Origin: Orientallactaga sibirica
Taxonomy: Eukaryota; Chordata; Mammalia; Rodentia; Dipodidae
Length of the DNA: 64,000 bases
Direction: 5' to 3'
Assembly (NCBI GenBank): GCA_036365145.1
Contig: JAEOAD010000018.1
Coordinates: 12,196,501-12,260,500, forward strand
This document shows positions 10,959-21,799 of this stretch, piece by piece. Each line of letters starts with the position of its first letter. Within the stretch, counting starts at the first letter, position 1. Both the position numbers and the translations under genes were made by a program. The notes beneath the pieces are model-generated. The model made no database searches, had not been told where the DNA came from, and was given only the letters and a program-made list of their open reading frames with translations.

Positions 10959-11564
10959 CTAGGATCCACATATGAGAGAGAACATGTGACGTTTGGCTTT
11001 CTGAGCCTGGGTTACCTCACTTAGTATAATTCTTTCCAGATCCATCCATTTCCGTGCAAATTTCATAATTTCATTTTTCTTTACCACTGAGTAGAACTCC
11101 ATTGTGTAAATGTACCACATCTTTATTATCCATTCGTCTGTGGAGGGACATCTAGGCTGGTTCCATTTCTTAGCTATTGTGAATAGAGCAGCAATAAACA
11201 TGGTTGTGCAAGTAGCTCTAAGGTAGTGAGAAGAGTCCTCTGGATATATGCCTAGGAGTGCTATAGCTGGATCATATGGTAAATCTATTTCTAGCTGTCT
11301 CAAGAACCTCCACACTGATTTCCACAATGGCTGGACCAGATTACATTCCCACCAACAGTGTAGAAGTGTTCCTCTTTTTCTGCATCCACACCAACACTTA
11401 TTGTCATTTGTTTTCTTGATAGTAGCCATTCTGGCAGGAGTGAAATGGAATCTCAAAGTGGTTTTGATTTGCATTTCCCTGATGGCTAAGGATGTGGAAC
11501 ACTTTTTTAGATGTTTATATGCCATCTGTATTTCATCTTCTGTGAATTCTCTATTTAGTTCCAT
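10959..11564 (-). pseudogene. L1 ORF2 C-terminal domain (broken)
   Basis: A 201-codon open stretch encodes the C-terminal part of L1 ORF2p. Recognisable landmarks are KKCSTSLAIREMQIKTTLRF near residue 20, the cysteine-rich CWCGCRKRGTLLHCWWECN around residues 58-76, PLLGIYP-like ALLGIYPED and KMWYIYTMEFYSVVKKNE. The frame ends close to the usual ORF2 stop. It is separated from upstream ORF2 parts by frame changes, so it is a remnant of a longer reading frame, and its own ATG is not a start. Confidence 0.9.
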
Positions 11565-11797
11565 AGCCCATTTTTTAACTGGGTTGTTTGAATTCTTATT
11601 ATTCTGTTTTTGAGTTCTTTGTATATTCTGGATATTAATCCTCTGTCAGATGTATAGCTGGCAAAGATTTTCTCCCATTCTGTAGGTTGCCTTTTGCTCT
11701 ATTCACAGTGTCCTTTGCTGCACAAAAGCTTTGTAACTTCATAAGGGGTTATATTGAGAAAGTCGTTCCCTATCCAAATATGTTCAAGCATTTCCCC

Positions 11798-12160
11798 TCA
11801 TTTTTCCTCTAGCAGTTTCAGAGTTTCAGGTCTGATATTAAGGTCCCTGGTCCATTTGGACTTGACTCTTGTGCATGGAGAGAGACAAGGATATATGTTT
11901 ATCCTTTTACATACAGATGTCCAGTTTTCCCAGCACCACTTGTTAAAGAGGCTATCTTTTCTCCAATTAATATTTTTGGCATTTTTGTCAAAAATCAGGT
12001 GGCTGTAGCTGCCTGGATTAATATTTGGGTCTTCTATTCTGTTCCATTGATCTACCTGTCTGTCCTTGTGCCAGTACCATGCTGTTTTTGTTACTATGGC
12101 TTTGTAATATAACTTAAAATCGGGTATGGTTATACGACCTGCCTGATTTTTGTTGCGCAA
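11798..12160 (-). pseudogene. L1 ORF2 middle segment (broken)
   Basis: The open stretch reads [20 protein letters not shown], then [18 protein letters not shown] and [16 protein letters not shown], standard L1 ORF2 sequence C-terminal to the reverse transcriptase. It is in a different frame from its neighbours, showing at least one frameshift on each side. Confidence 0.88.
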
Positions 12161-12584
12161 AATTGTTTTGGCTATTCAAGGTTTTTTGTGTTTCCAGATG
12201 AATTTTAGGATTGTCTTTTTTCTATTTCTGTGAAGAATGCTATTGGGATTTTAATGGGGATCGCATTAAATGTGTAGATTGCTTTTGGTAAGATTGACAT
12301 TTTCACAATATTGATTCTTCCAATCCAGGAGTATGGGATGTCTTTCCATTTCCTTGTATCTTCTGTAATTTGTCATTCGAGTTTTTTAAAGTTCTCATTG
12401 TAGAGATCCTTCACTTCCTCGGTTAAGTTTATTCCAAGGTATTTTATTTTTTTTGAGTCAGTTGTGAATGGGAAAGATTCCCTGATTTCATTCTCTGCAA
12501 GTTTATTGTTAGTGTATAGAAAAGCTACTGATTTCTGTGTGTTTATTGTGTATCCTGTTACATTGCTAAAAGTGTTTATCAGCT

Positions 12585-13034
12585 CTAACAGTTTTCTGGT
12601 AGAGTCCTTAGGGTTGTTATGTATAGAATCATATCATCTGCAAATAATGATAATTTGATCTCTTCCCTTCTGATTTGTATCCCCTTTATGAGTGTCTCTT
12701 GCCTTATTGCTATAGCTAAGACTTCCAGTACTATATTAAATAGTAGTGGGGAAAGTGGACACCCTTGTCTTGTTCTTGAATTTAGAGGAAAAGCTTCAAG
12801 TTTTTCCCCATTTAGTATTATGTTGGCTGTAGGTTTGTCATAAATAGCTTTTATTATGTTGAGATATGTTCCTTCTATTCCCAGTTTCTGTAATACTTTC
12901 ACCATGAAGGGGTGTTGGATTTTGTCAAATGCCTTTTCTGCATCTATTGAGATGACCATGTGATTTTTGTCCTTTAGACCATTTATATGGTGTATTACAT
13001 TTATGGATTTGCGTATGTTGAACCATCCCTGCAT
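12585..13034 (-). pseudogene. L1 ORF2 reverse transcriptase segment (broken)
   Basis: The open stretch contains the L1 reverse transcriptase landmarks [37 protein letters not shown] and the catalytic FADD box (about 12,622-12,644). The core RT motifs are present, but the frame shifts downstream and the copy is truncated upstream, so no functional enzyme is encoded. Confidence 0.92.
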
Positions 13035-13111
13035 CTCTGGGATAAAGCCTACTTGTTCGGGATGAATAATCTTTCTAATATATTCTTGTATTCTGTTTGC
13101 CAGTATTTTTA

Positions 13112-13148
13112 GGCAAGTGCCTTAACTACTAAGCCATCTCTCCAGCCC
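13112..13148 (-). repeat. SINE 5' stub joined to the L1 5' end
   Basis: The 37 bp beginning AGGCAAGTGCCTTAACTACT and ending TCTCCAGCCC match the first ~37 bp of the B2-like SINE in reverse. The rest of the SINE is absent; the L1 abuts it directly. Origin is either a template-switch chimera or a truncated older SINE (see findings). Confidence 0.75.
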
Positions 13149-13388
13149 ATCTCTCATTTTTAAGCAGCATCTATCTTCTACATGTATTCCCACTCTGAAC
13201 TTGGTCCTTACTCACTCATCAACTCTGAATGTGGATATATTCTGATGCTGATACCACTGAGGAATAACAAGTCACCACCCTAATCAGAGATGATGTCTTT
13301 TTTGTCTTTGTAAGAAATAGTAGCATGTGGCCTAGCGAGATCATGAACAAAGACTCACCAAGCATACTTAGAAATTACCTGATCCAAG

Positions 13389-13721
13389 TGTTATACTTAC
13401 CCTCTCATTGCTAGGATAAAGCACATGTCCAAAAGCAGCTGATTGGAGGAAAGATTTTATTTTGGCTTACAGTCTCAAGGGGAAGCTTCATGATGACAGG
13501 GAAAAGTATGGCATGATCAGAAGCTAGACATCAGCTCTGCCACAGAAGGTGGAAAACAGTACCAAGAGAGTAAGCCAATCTGGCAAGAGGGAGCTGGCCA
13601 AAACCTGCCCCAAACAACACACCTCCTCCAGCAAGGTTCTGCCTTCCAAATTGACCTCAGTTGGGGACCAAACATTCAGAGCACGTGAGTTTATGTGGGA
13701 CATGTGATTCAAAGCATCACA
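13389..13721 (-). mobile_element. MaLR-type LTR (3' LTR of a partial provirus)
   Basis: It starts TGTTATACTTACCCTCTCAT and ends AAAGCATCACA; in its own orientation it runs from TGTGATGC to a CA end. Internal GGAAGCTTCATGATGACAGG and CACCTCCTCCAGCAAGGTTC match family B/C LTRs elsewhere in the window. It is continuous on its right with MaLR-like internal sequence, so it is not a solo LTR. No 5-bp TSD can be checked because the other LTR was not found. Confidence 0.75.
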
Positions 13722-14470
13722 TTCCACTCTGACCCCCATAAACTTATGTTCTTTCATGATACAAAATGAATACATCCAATCCAACTTTAAAAGTCCTCCA
13801 AGGGTTTTAAATATTTTATTTATTTATTTGAAAAAGAGAAGAAGGAGGAAGAGAGAGAGAGAATGAGAATGGGTATACCAGGGTCTCTAGCAACTGCAAA
13901 CAAACTCCAGACATATGCACTGCCTTATGCATCTGGCTTACATGGGTACTGGGGAATTGAACCTGGGTCCTTAGGCTTTGCAGGTCAGTGCCTTAACTGC
14001 TAAGCCATCCCTCCAGCCCAAGTTTTATTTTATTTATTTATTTTTTAATGAATTCTAATGCTGTTCAAACATCCTCATAATCCAAGGTCTCTTAACTGTG
14101 AGAATGTAAAACAAAACAAACATACACCCCCCCACACACACAATGGCACATTGAATAAATATTTACACTGGAAAATAAGACATTGGGCAAAGTAGGGAAA
14201 AATTGAACCGATTCACGATCCAAAACAAACAGGTCAAACATCAAATCTTGTAGCTCTAAGTCCAATATCTATAACCAGTGATGAAGTCTCTGGGTTTTCA
14301 ATTGCACTCCTTCGGCTTGGGCTGTACACAGAGCCAGAAAAGACTCCATTCTGAGCTGGCAGCTCTCCTTGGTGGCCATTCTCTGGTCTGCACTGAAAAC
14401 CATGGTTCATCCTCATGGCTCCATTGCCAGATGCATGTGTAGTTCTATTTATATAAATGTAACCCAATCC
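13722..14470 (-). mobile_element. MaLR internal region remnant
   Basis: In reverse, the sequence immediately before the LTR is a purine-rich run (GGGGGTCAGAGTGGAA), a plausible polypurine tract. Landmarks CATCCTCATAATCCAAGGTC, AATGGCACATTGAATAAA, GTCAAACATCAAATCTTGTA and CAGCTCTCCTTGGTGGCCAT match my recollection of rodent MT/ORR1 internal sequence. MaLR internal regions are non-coding, and no gag/pol-like frame is visible. A SINE interrupts it at 13,810-14,018. Confidence 0.6.
13810..14018 (-). repeat. B2-like tRNA SINE
   Basis: Reversed SINE with a T/A-rich tail, GA tract, GGGGAATTGAACCTGGGTCC and head complement CTGCTAAGCCATCCCTCCAG. It lies within the MaLR internal remnant; AAGGGTTTTA before and CAAGTTTTA after may be a decayed TSD. 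Confidence 0.85.
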
Positions 14471-14534
14471 ATAGAGACAGAATTGAGTGACTGCCTAAAC
14501 CAAGGCCAGGGAGGGCAGAATTCTAAAGCACTAT

Positions 14535-14700
14535 GAAGAATTAATGGGGGATGGTAGACATGTTCCAGATCATGACTGCTGGGGACTTCATGGGTATACG
14601 CCCTTGTCAGACCTCATTGAATTGCATACTTTAAATGCTATAATTTACTGAGGAAAAAAAATGATTCCTCAATAAATTTGAGAAAAAAAAAAAACGTATT
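14535..14700 (+). repeat. Ancient L1 (L1M-type) 3' end
   Basis: CATGACTGCTGGGGACTTCA, a TTGAATTGCATACTTTAAAT stretch and CCTCAATAAATTTGAG followed by A12 follow the order of an old mammalian L1 3' terminus (the CAAACTGTACACTTAAAATG then CCTCAATAAAG type). Confidence 0.5.
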
Positions 14701-14760
14701 GAAATGTAGCTCTTACCATGCTTAGTAATAGTTAATGGTAACAAATACGATTCTGCATGC

Positions 14761-15104
14761 TGTAGTCAGCTTCACATGGCTGAGATGAACCTCTAGATCA
14801 GAAACAGTTTATAGGAGGAATGGAATTTATTTCAGGCTTACAGATCCAGGGGAAGTTCCATAATGGCAAAGAAAGAAAAACTACCACCAACACTACCAAA
14901 AGCAAGCACACTCCAGGAACTCTAGGCAGAGCTCCAACAATCTACACACCTTTTGCTGTAATTCTAGATCTGCACTGAAATACACCCTAGGGCCAGACCC
15001 TAGGTTCTACCCACAGTGACACCTGTTCCAGTCAGGCATCTGGAAATCAAAGAAGCTTTAATAAAATTGAATCTATTGGGGGTACATCCACTCAAATTAC
15101 CACA
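14761..15104 (-). mobile_element. LTR, family A, diverged
   Basis: It starts TGTAGTCAGCTTCACATGGC and ends AAATTACCACA. The central AGATCCAGGGGAAGTTCCAT is shared exactly with the other family A copies. Flanks CATGC and CTACC do not match, so the TSD has decayed or a boundary is off. Confidence 0.75.
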
Positions 15105-15213
15105 CTACCCTTGCTTTTCATTTCTTGCAACAATTCTTAGTTTAAAATGTAGAAAAGAATAATGTCAAGACTATTGAAATAGGGAAGAACTATATAACAT
15201 TATTCTCCACATC

Positions 15214-15350
15214 AATTATGTGACCTTTCACCTCGCAACCTTAACCCAGCCCACTGTAATGTGTTTGTACACATATAATGTGTACAATGAAGTCATACAT
15301 GTGAGGCACAACATTAAAATGCTTAATAAATGCTTTCTTGATGACTGAAC
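15214..15350 (+). repeat. MIR-like SINE
   Basis: TTATGTGACCTTTCACCTCG, a diverged centre and TTAAAATGCTTAATAAATGC correspond to the MIR core and 3' end (TGTGTGACCTTGGGCAAG to CAATAAATG). This looks like an old mammalian element. Confidence 0.45.
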
Positions 15351-16140
15351 AGTAAGAGAAAAGATAAGGGGAGAGCCAATATCCCAGTTGTTAGCTGGCT
15401 GTGTAGGATAAATGGCCCTAGGTCCTAGACAGGAGGTCCCCATTAAGTAGTACATCTTACCTGATGAATATGGCTCCTCACTGAACTTAACTCTCATTGT
15501 CTGTCCCTCTCACGTGCATGGACCTGAGCAGCTTCCCTGCCTTGGATGTGCCTGGCAAACACTAGCATCATTCTTTGCTCTCCAGATTCCAAACTTTCTT
15601 GAGTATTCCGTACTCAGGGTTTTTCTAAAAGGGACAAGGAGCAAAGGCTTCATAGTAAGCAATAAATGGGAGAAGTGGGAGGGGGCATGGAAGTGGCACC
15701 ATCTTTTATCTTAATACCAAATACAAATTCCTATCTCCCACAGTCAACTCTTGACCTCACTCAGCAATCTCATTCGGCTCTTCCATCATTATCTTAATAG
15801 GCATCTACCTACCATTTACTAAAATGCAGTAAGTGAGGTGATCATTTTTCTAAAGATAAAAATGACACCTCTATTCTCCTTTTTCTCTTAAAGCTGATGC
15901 TAGACTACTATTTTAACTCTGTCTCTCTTTGGGTTATTCAGATGGGTCTGTGTGGGAGCTTTGTCTATAAAGGTTGGGGAGACAAGGAGTTAAATCATCA
16001 AGGAGAGAATATGACCATTGCAGACCTAGATGCCTGGTAGTTTGGTGCAAATGAAAACAGCAAATTTCCTTTAGCTTCAATTATCTGTGTAATTACCTCA
16101 TTACAGATAGATACAGGCTCAGAATCTCAAGAAAGTCAGT
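15351..16140. other. No recognised feature
   Basis: About 790 bp with no recognised repeat or exon; short frames on both strands only. Confidence 0.4.
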
Positions 16141-16159
16141 TTTTCTCCCTTCTCAATCC

Positions 16160-16300
16160 ATCAGTGTTACAGGCAGCAACATTTATTATATGCCAAATGT
16201 ATGTAGCCTCTGTGCATTAAACACTGAGAGGCACATAAGAGACTTATAAATACATGCTACTCATGAATCTCTTATGACATAGCTACAGAAACAGGATCAT
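16160..16300 (-). repeat. L2-like LINE fragment
   Basis: CAACATTTATTATATGCCAA followed by a diverged size/gain stretch resembles the reverse complement of the L2 3' end (CAACAAATATTTATTGAGCACC). Weak support. Confidence 0.35.
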
Positions 16301-16645
16301 AAGGATGCCTGATTAGTTTTAGTGTTATAAGACTTCACTGAAGCAACAGCACATGAGTTCTGTTAGCCAGCAAACATTTGATGGACAATGGACTCCTTGC
16401 CAGGCATCACCTCTTCTATATTTGTCCACCAATCCTCATGGACTTTGAGACACCTTAACCATCTAAAAAATTCTGCTTCCTGAGCTGAGAGCTTATTGTT
16501 CAAGGATTTGAAACACATGAAGAAATGGGTTTGCATGTGTTGTAACCAGGTCATCCACTGAAGACCAGGTGAATAATGCTCTTCCATACTTTTGTGCTTT
16601 ATATCTTTCCCAGATAAGAAATGTGATGGGTCTACATTGGTATTC
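16301..16645. other. No recognised feature
   Basis: No repeat or exon recognised between the L2-like fragment and the LTR. AGTTG at 16,646-16,650 is the LTR's left TSD. Confidence 0.35.
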
Positions 16646-16650
16646 AGTTG

Positions 16651-17006
16651 TGTGGTAGGTTGAATAGATGGCCCCCAATATATTCAGTGTTTTATTAGTT
16701 TATAGTTTGCATCTGCAGCCACCTTGCTGGAGGCAATGTCATTGGGCGGATCTTAAGGTATAATGGTGGGTTTGAGATTCCATTGTAAAGATATGCAAAG
16801 TGTGCCCAGTAGGAGTTCCTAAAGTGTGCTGTGCTGTGTGGTTGGTGGTTTTTCTCTCTCTGCCTGGCCCTGTAAGAGCAGACCAGCTTCTTCTACCATT
16901 ATGGAACTTCCCCTGGATCTGTAAGCTTCAATAAATAATATCCCTTCCTCCATAACTGTGTCTGGTCTGGAAGTTCATTTCAGCGAACCTGAAGCTGTCT
17001 GTTACA
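16651..17006 (+). mobile_element. Solo LTR, family A
   Basis: The element runs TGTGGTAGGTTGAATAGATG to GAAGCTGTCTGTTACA (356 bp) and is flanked by AGTTG at 16,646-16,650 and 17,007-17,011. Near its 3' end, CTTCAATAAATAATATCCC supplies the polyadenylation signal, 78 bp before the 3' edge. No internal sequence adjoins it, so it is a solo LTR. Confidence 0.88.
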
Positions 17007-17114
17007 AGTTGTAACTTCTTTGGTGGTTTCCACAAGATATAGAGGGACAGTTGTCATGAATTTCAATAATACAAGCATACAGAGTACACCAGAAGAAACA
17101 ATAGACAAAGACAG

Positions 17115-17449
17115 TATATTGATTACTTTTCTTTTGCCCAGACAAAACACCAAAGCAGGAGCAATTATGGGAGGAAAGGGCAAATTTCTGCTTATAGACT
17201 CAAGGGAAAGTTTCATCATGGTAGGGCACAGGCTGGGCATCACATCTTGCTATAGCAGCTGAGAGGTAGCAGAAAGAGTGAGCAACTCTGTCTAGGCATA
17301 CTTAGGCTATAACACCCCAAGGACCTCCCCAAATGACACAGTTCCAGGAAGGCTCCACCTCCCAAATTGCCATCAGATGTGAATTGACTATGAGGCTTAA
17401 TTATAAGCACATGAGGCTATGGGCAACATTTCACATTCACACTACCACA
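17115..17449 (-). mobile_element. MaLR-type LTR, diverged
   Basis: TGATTACTTTTCTTTTGCCC, then GCTTATAGACTCAAGGGAAA and CATCATGGTAGGGCA, is the reversed 3' half of family B/C. The right end, CACACTACCACA, gives the TG start in reverse orientation. No TSD match was seen. Confidence 0.65.
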
Positions 17450-18640
17450 GAGGATTTGGGGAGGGAGATAGCTAAGGTTAGATTTGTGTCCTTCAGTGAT
17501 TTGGGAAGGAGAACACTAACTTTCCTTGATCAATGTCCCTGTCTGCTAATACCATTTGTTGCCCTCAAGCAACAAGATTTGTTTTCCCCCAAGATTATTC
17601 TCCAGCACAGACATTGATATACTAGTTATACTAAGACATGCTGTCCATTGTGTCTACTGACCTGTTGAGCATGGCCAAGGCCTTCTCTTGCTATATGTTA
17701 ACTTATGCAGAAATCCGGAAAAATGGAATAAAATGAGTTTATCAAATGTCAGTGTTTATCTGGTTTATTCTAATGCAGGCATTTTATTGTAAGAATGATT
17801 TTCTTACCAAGACCTAAAAACACAAATGTTGGCTTTTGGGACTGTTTTGAGTATGCGGACGAGTTATCCTGGGAGCTTTTCCTTGCTGCATCACGAACCT
17901 TCTCATTTGCTTTTTGCTCAAAGAAGTCACAATAGATACCATTTGTCTGTCCTTATGTCACATGCACTGTGGACGGCTTGCTGACCCCGCTGCCACTCTA
18001 AGCTGCTGATAAATAAACTGTTCTGACTTGGGTGGCTGCTGTTTACTTGTTTGTTGGGAGAAGGGAGAGACACACTTATGCTCCTGTAAGTAACCTCTAC
18101 TCCTCCGTGCTCTGTAACTAACCGAAATAAACTCATTGCTGCTTTGCAGAACTGGAAAGAGAATGGACTACTATTCATGGGTTAGTTCTGACCATGTGAT
18201 GACCACTAGGCTTTTTGTCCACACTCACTTTGTGGTGGTGTGGGAACTGAAATGTTCTTTGTCCACTTTCAAGTTCAAAGTAACTATATTTTTTGACTCT
18301 TTCAATATATTTTATGAAATTATAGAAAGAACATGCAAGGAAAAAAATGACAGGAAGGAATGAAAAAAGAAAGGGAGAAAGAGGAGAAAAAAAATGCACT
18401 TGCAATTAAAAGTGAAGATTTACTTTGTGACTCTGTCACTGAACACCTGAGTTATTTGGGCAAAATACTATTCTTGCCTTTCAAACTTCTGGGGTTTTTT
18501 GTTTTGTTTTGTTTTTATCCATGGTATAAGGAAGATATATTGGAGCTGGATGAGGCTGTATAGTAAGTGTGTGTGTGAGGGGTGTGTATAACAGAGCAGT
18601 AATTAAAAAAAAAAGTTAATCAAATCATTAAAATGTAACT
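17450..18640. other. No recognised feature
   Basis: About 1.2 kb with no identified family. It includes an A/G-rich patch near 18,340-18,400 and a short GT run near 18,568. Frames here are brief and conflict between strands. Confidence 0.4.
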
Positions 18641-19470
18641 AAAATTTCAACTCCAGAGTAAAGGCTTACCTTACTTCTTCAGCCATGAGTGGAACTCCAC
18701 CTCCACACTCCCATTACATGGGATACACATGGTCACAACACTCGTTTGCATTACCATTATTAGACAGGTCCTTGTCCCTTGTTTTTTTCAATGGCAGGTG
18801 TCAGTCCATGCTAACTGATAAACCTTCAGACTCAGCACACAAAGAAATTTTTACCAATATATACAAAATTAATGAATGCATACCATCACACTCTCCACAC
18901 CTAACACAGAAATTGAAGGTTTCATGATTATGAAATGTCTTCACCATAATAAGCAACCTTTTTTCATTCCCAAGTTCCAGAAGATTTTGAATTTTCCATC
19001 ATGGATTTCCAGATGTGATTACAGTTTACCAGGGCTCTCCCATGTAAAATCACACATGAAGAGTCTTGGTTGCGAAGGAACAGAATGTCTACTTGTTGAG
19101 TACCCATTATTCCAGATACTTGAGACCAGAAGCACTTTGGATTTCTGATTTTGGTGGGAATGTTTGTGACTACCGATGGGATGTCTTAGGCATGGGAGCC
19201 AGAGACTTAACATAAAATTCATTTATATTAGACTATATCTTATATAGAGAGCCTGGAGTTAAGTTTAGGAAATAATGTCACAGCTTCTGGCTGCTGATTA
19301 CGCCCAGCCCATCAGGCCAGTTGTGGAATCTTCCACTGATTGAGTCACTTTACACCTCGAAATGTGTCTGATTTTGAAAAATGTTGGATTTTATATTCTT
19401 GGACTAGTAATAGTGGACCTGTATTAGATCCTTTATTTCTAGCTTTTATAGACTGGGAGAGTAAAACCCT
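18641..19470. other. No confidently recognised feature
   Basis: Mostly unassigned. The patch at 19,080-19,170 (TACTTGAGACCAGAAGCACT, TTTGGATTTCTGATTTTGG) resembles an old DNA-transposon terminus, but the family could not be named. Confidence 0.35.
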
Positions 19471-19472
19471 GC

Positions 19473-19855
19473 CCTGGTTTGAGTATTTGTTTTCTTCCAA
19501 ATATTCATGTTGAAACTTAATCTCCATGAAATATTGTTAAGAGGTGGAATCTGAGAGGTAGGAGTTCTGGGGAAGTTATTAAGCCTCCATGAATAGGATT
19601 AGTGTCCTTATGAAAGAGACTTCAGAGGCCTGCTGGCTCCTGTTACTATTCTTCATCTTCTGCAACACGAGCCATAGAAGGAAGCTGCCATCCAGGGACC
19701 TGAGGAGTTCTTGCCAGGTCACATTCTACCAATGCCTTGATCTTGGGCCTCCTCAGTTCTAGAACTATGAGAAATAGTGTCTGTTCTTTACAAACCATGC
19801 AGGCTCAGGTACTTTGTTCTAGCAGCATGACAGTAAGGCAAGCCCTAACTCATTC
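19473..19855 (+). mobile_element. MLT1/MST-like LTR
   Basis: Landmarks in order: TGGTTTGAGTATTTG, ATTCATGTTGAAACTTAATC, AAGAGGTGGAATCTGAGAGG, AATAGGATTAGTGTCCTTAT, GAAAGAGACTTCAGAGG, CCTTGATCTTGGGCC, CTAGAACTATGAGAAATAG and TACTTTGTTCTAGCAGCATG. This is the full layout of an MLT1/MST-type MaLR LTR. The position of GAGAAATAG is where the polyadenylation signal normally sits. Confidence 0.75.
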
Positions 19856-20470
19856 AGATACCCACTCCCCAGCTCAGTGTCACTGAGAATAGTTTTAAAG
19901 CAGATTTTTTTGGTTTACTTTGTGTTAATGAATATTTAAAAGGTAGTAAATAGTTTTTCCTAAGAACATACGTTAAAAATTTAAAAGGGATTGCTGGGGA
20001 AGAGAGTAAAAAAGAATAAGGAATATGAAAGGCATTCAGGACCCAGGTTGTCTCCAGGTGGTTCCCACTGAAAGCCAGAGCACAATTAGCATTAAAAGAT
20101 AATTTGCTGGTAATGGGATACTTTTCTGTGTTTTAGCTTGAAAAATCTACAGTGAAGCAGATTTGGTGGATTTGTCTACCAATATTATAAATAAAATTTT
20201 AATTTGAGTTCAATGAGTTTTTTAAGTGTATACACCCACTATCATCTATATGAAGGTACTGAACATTGTCACATTTTTCAGAATTTTTCTGTGTGTCCCT
20301 TTTTGGTATTCTCTGCTCATTCTGAGCCACCAATTGAATGGATGTTAATATTTTGAGCCCCACGGGTTAATTCTTAGAATCTGATGAACACTATAGACAA
20401 AACAGTCTGTGTTCTCACTGAGGCCTGAAACTAGGGACAGTGAGATGGGTTTCAGGTTAAGGACTCCAAG
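19856..20470. other. No recognised feature
   Basis: No repeat or exon recognised. CAAGTTTTAATTTTTT at about 20,471-20,486 is the left TSD of the adjacent SINE. Confidence 0.4.
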
Positions 20471-20486
20471 CAAGTTTTAATTTTTT

Positions 20487-20700
20487 TTAATTATCTAAAT
20501 ATATTTTATTTATTTATGAAAAAGAGGCAGAGAGAGAGAGAGAGAATGGGCATGCCAGGGCCTCCAGCCACTGCAAAGGAACTGAACTCCAGATTTGTGT
20601 GCCCCCTTGTGCATCTGGCTTATGTGGGTACTGGGGAATAGAACCAGGATCCTTTAGCTTTGCAGACAAATGCCTTAGGTGCTCAGCCATCTCTCCAGCC
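20487..20700 (-). repeat. B2-like tRNA SINE
   Basis: A reversed SINE with a tail, (GA)n tract, body and head complement ending CATCTCTCCAGCC. CAAGTTTTAATTTTTT is repeated on both sides (from 20,471 and from 20,701), a 16-bp TSD. Confidence 0.88.
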
Positions 20701-20719
20701 CAAGTTTTAATTTTTTAAT

Positions 20720-21795
20720 TTAGTCATTATTTTTATTGAAAACTGACTGGGTTCCATGGATAGGGTATTGCATAGAGAGTGGTAAAGAAAGATGGACATT
20801 GTTTTTGCCCCCTTGATTAAGTAGCAAGGAGAAAAGCTATAATGAAGAAAACAAAGAATTTCAGACTGTGATCAGTGCAGTTTGGTCAATAATTAGTTTG
20901 GGGAATATGATGGTGCCTGTCAAGCAAATAAGAAACATGTTTCTTCCTAAGATCTTTTCCTTAAATACAGAGCTCAAGTAGACCTGTCATTGTGTCCTAG
21001 ACCATATCTTGATCACAGGCTCAACCTTCAACTAGTGACTGGCCAAAAATATGACTGTTTGCATCCTGTCTCATATTGAAGTAGAAGCAAGAGGGTCATT
21101 GATGAGAGAATAATAGGACTACTGGACTTTTGATGAAATGTAATAATTGTTAAATTAACAATTTGCAAGTTGAAAAGATATGAATGGTTAGAGACAGATG
21201 CTTAACTGATGTAACAAAGCTTGGGATGTAACCATATCAGTGGAAGGGTCAGATGAGTGAAAAAAAAGTTCATGGAGTTAAGGCTAAGAATCCAAGAGAC
21301 CAAGGAATTATATCCATGGGGATAGTAGTGAGTCTCAAAATGGAACAAGAGTGATAGGAAAGAAGATAGAATTTAGCTAGTAATTAAATTATTTTTATGA
21401 TGAGATCTACAATCTCCATGTGACAGACAGGCATACATGACCCACCGTAGTATAAACATATAAGAAAAAGTAAGAGATACTAAATTTCAAACAGTCCCCT
21501 TGACTCTGGTCTTCTATTCTGAGGCAAGAACAATTCATTTAAATGATCTTTCTAGCCATGTTGGCACTATATTGAAGGTTCCAATGTTCTTAATGCCACA
21601 AGGATAAAACACAGACTCTTCAACATGCTTTGCAGGAATTTTTAATATTCTATTTCCATAACTACTTCTTTCTTTATAAATTTTCTCCAAACTCTTGATC
21701 ATATATATTTAAGAGAAAAATATTTTAGAATATTTTACATAGTACTATGTCAACACATTGTTTTATAACAAAGCATGCATTAAAATAATTCTTAC
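20720..21795. other. No recognised feature
   Basis: About 1.1 kb, AT-rich, with no family or coding signal recognised. Confidence 0.4.
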
Positions 21796-21799
21796 CAAA

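Larger units (their letters stand above)
9578..13111 (-). mobile_element. 5'-truncated L1 (ORF2 3' part plus 3' UTR)
   Basis: This is a non-LTR retrotransposon of the L1 clade on the minus strand. The poly-A tail appears as a T/A-rich tract with (TA)n at 9604-9630. The 3' UTR runs to about 10,680 and shares its sequence with copies at 36.6, 47.4, 50.8 and 57.8 kb. ORF2 remnants continue from about 10,950 to 13,110, where the element stops within the reverse transcriptase domain. ORF2 is split into several frames by indels and stops, so the copy is dead. ORF1, the endonuclease and the 5' UTR are missing. Confidence 0.9.
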
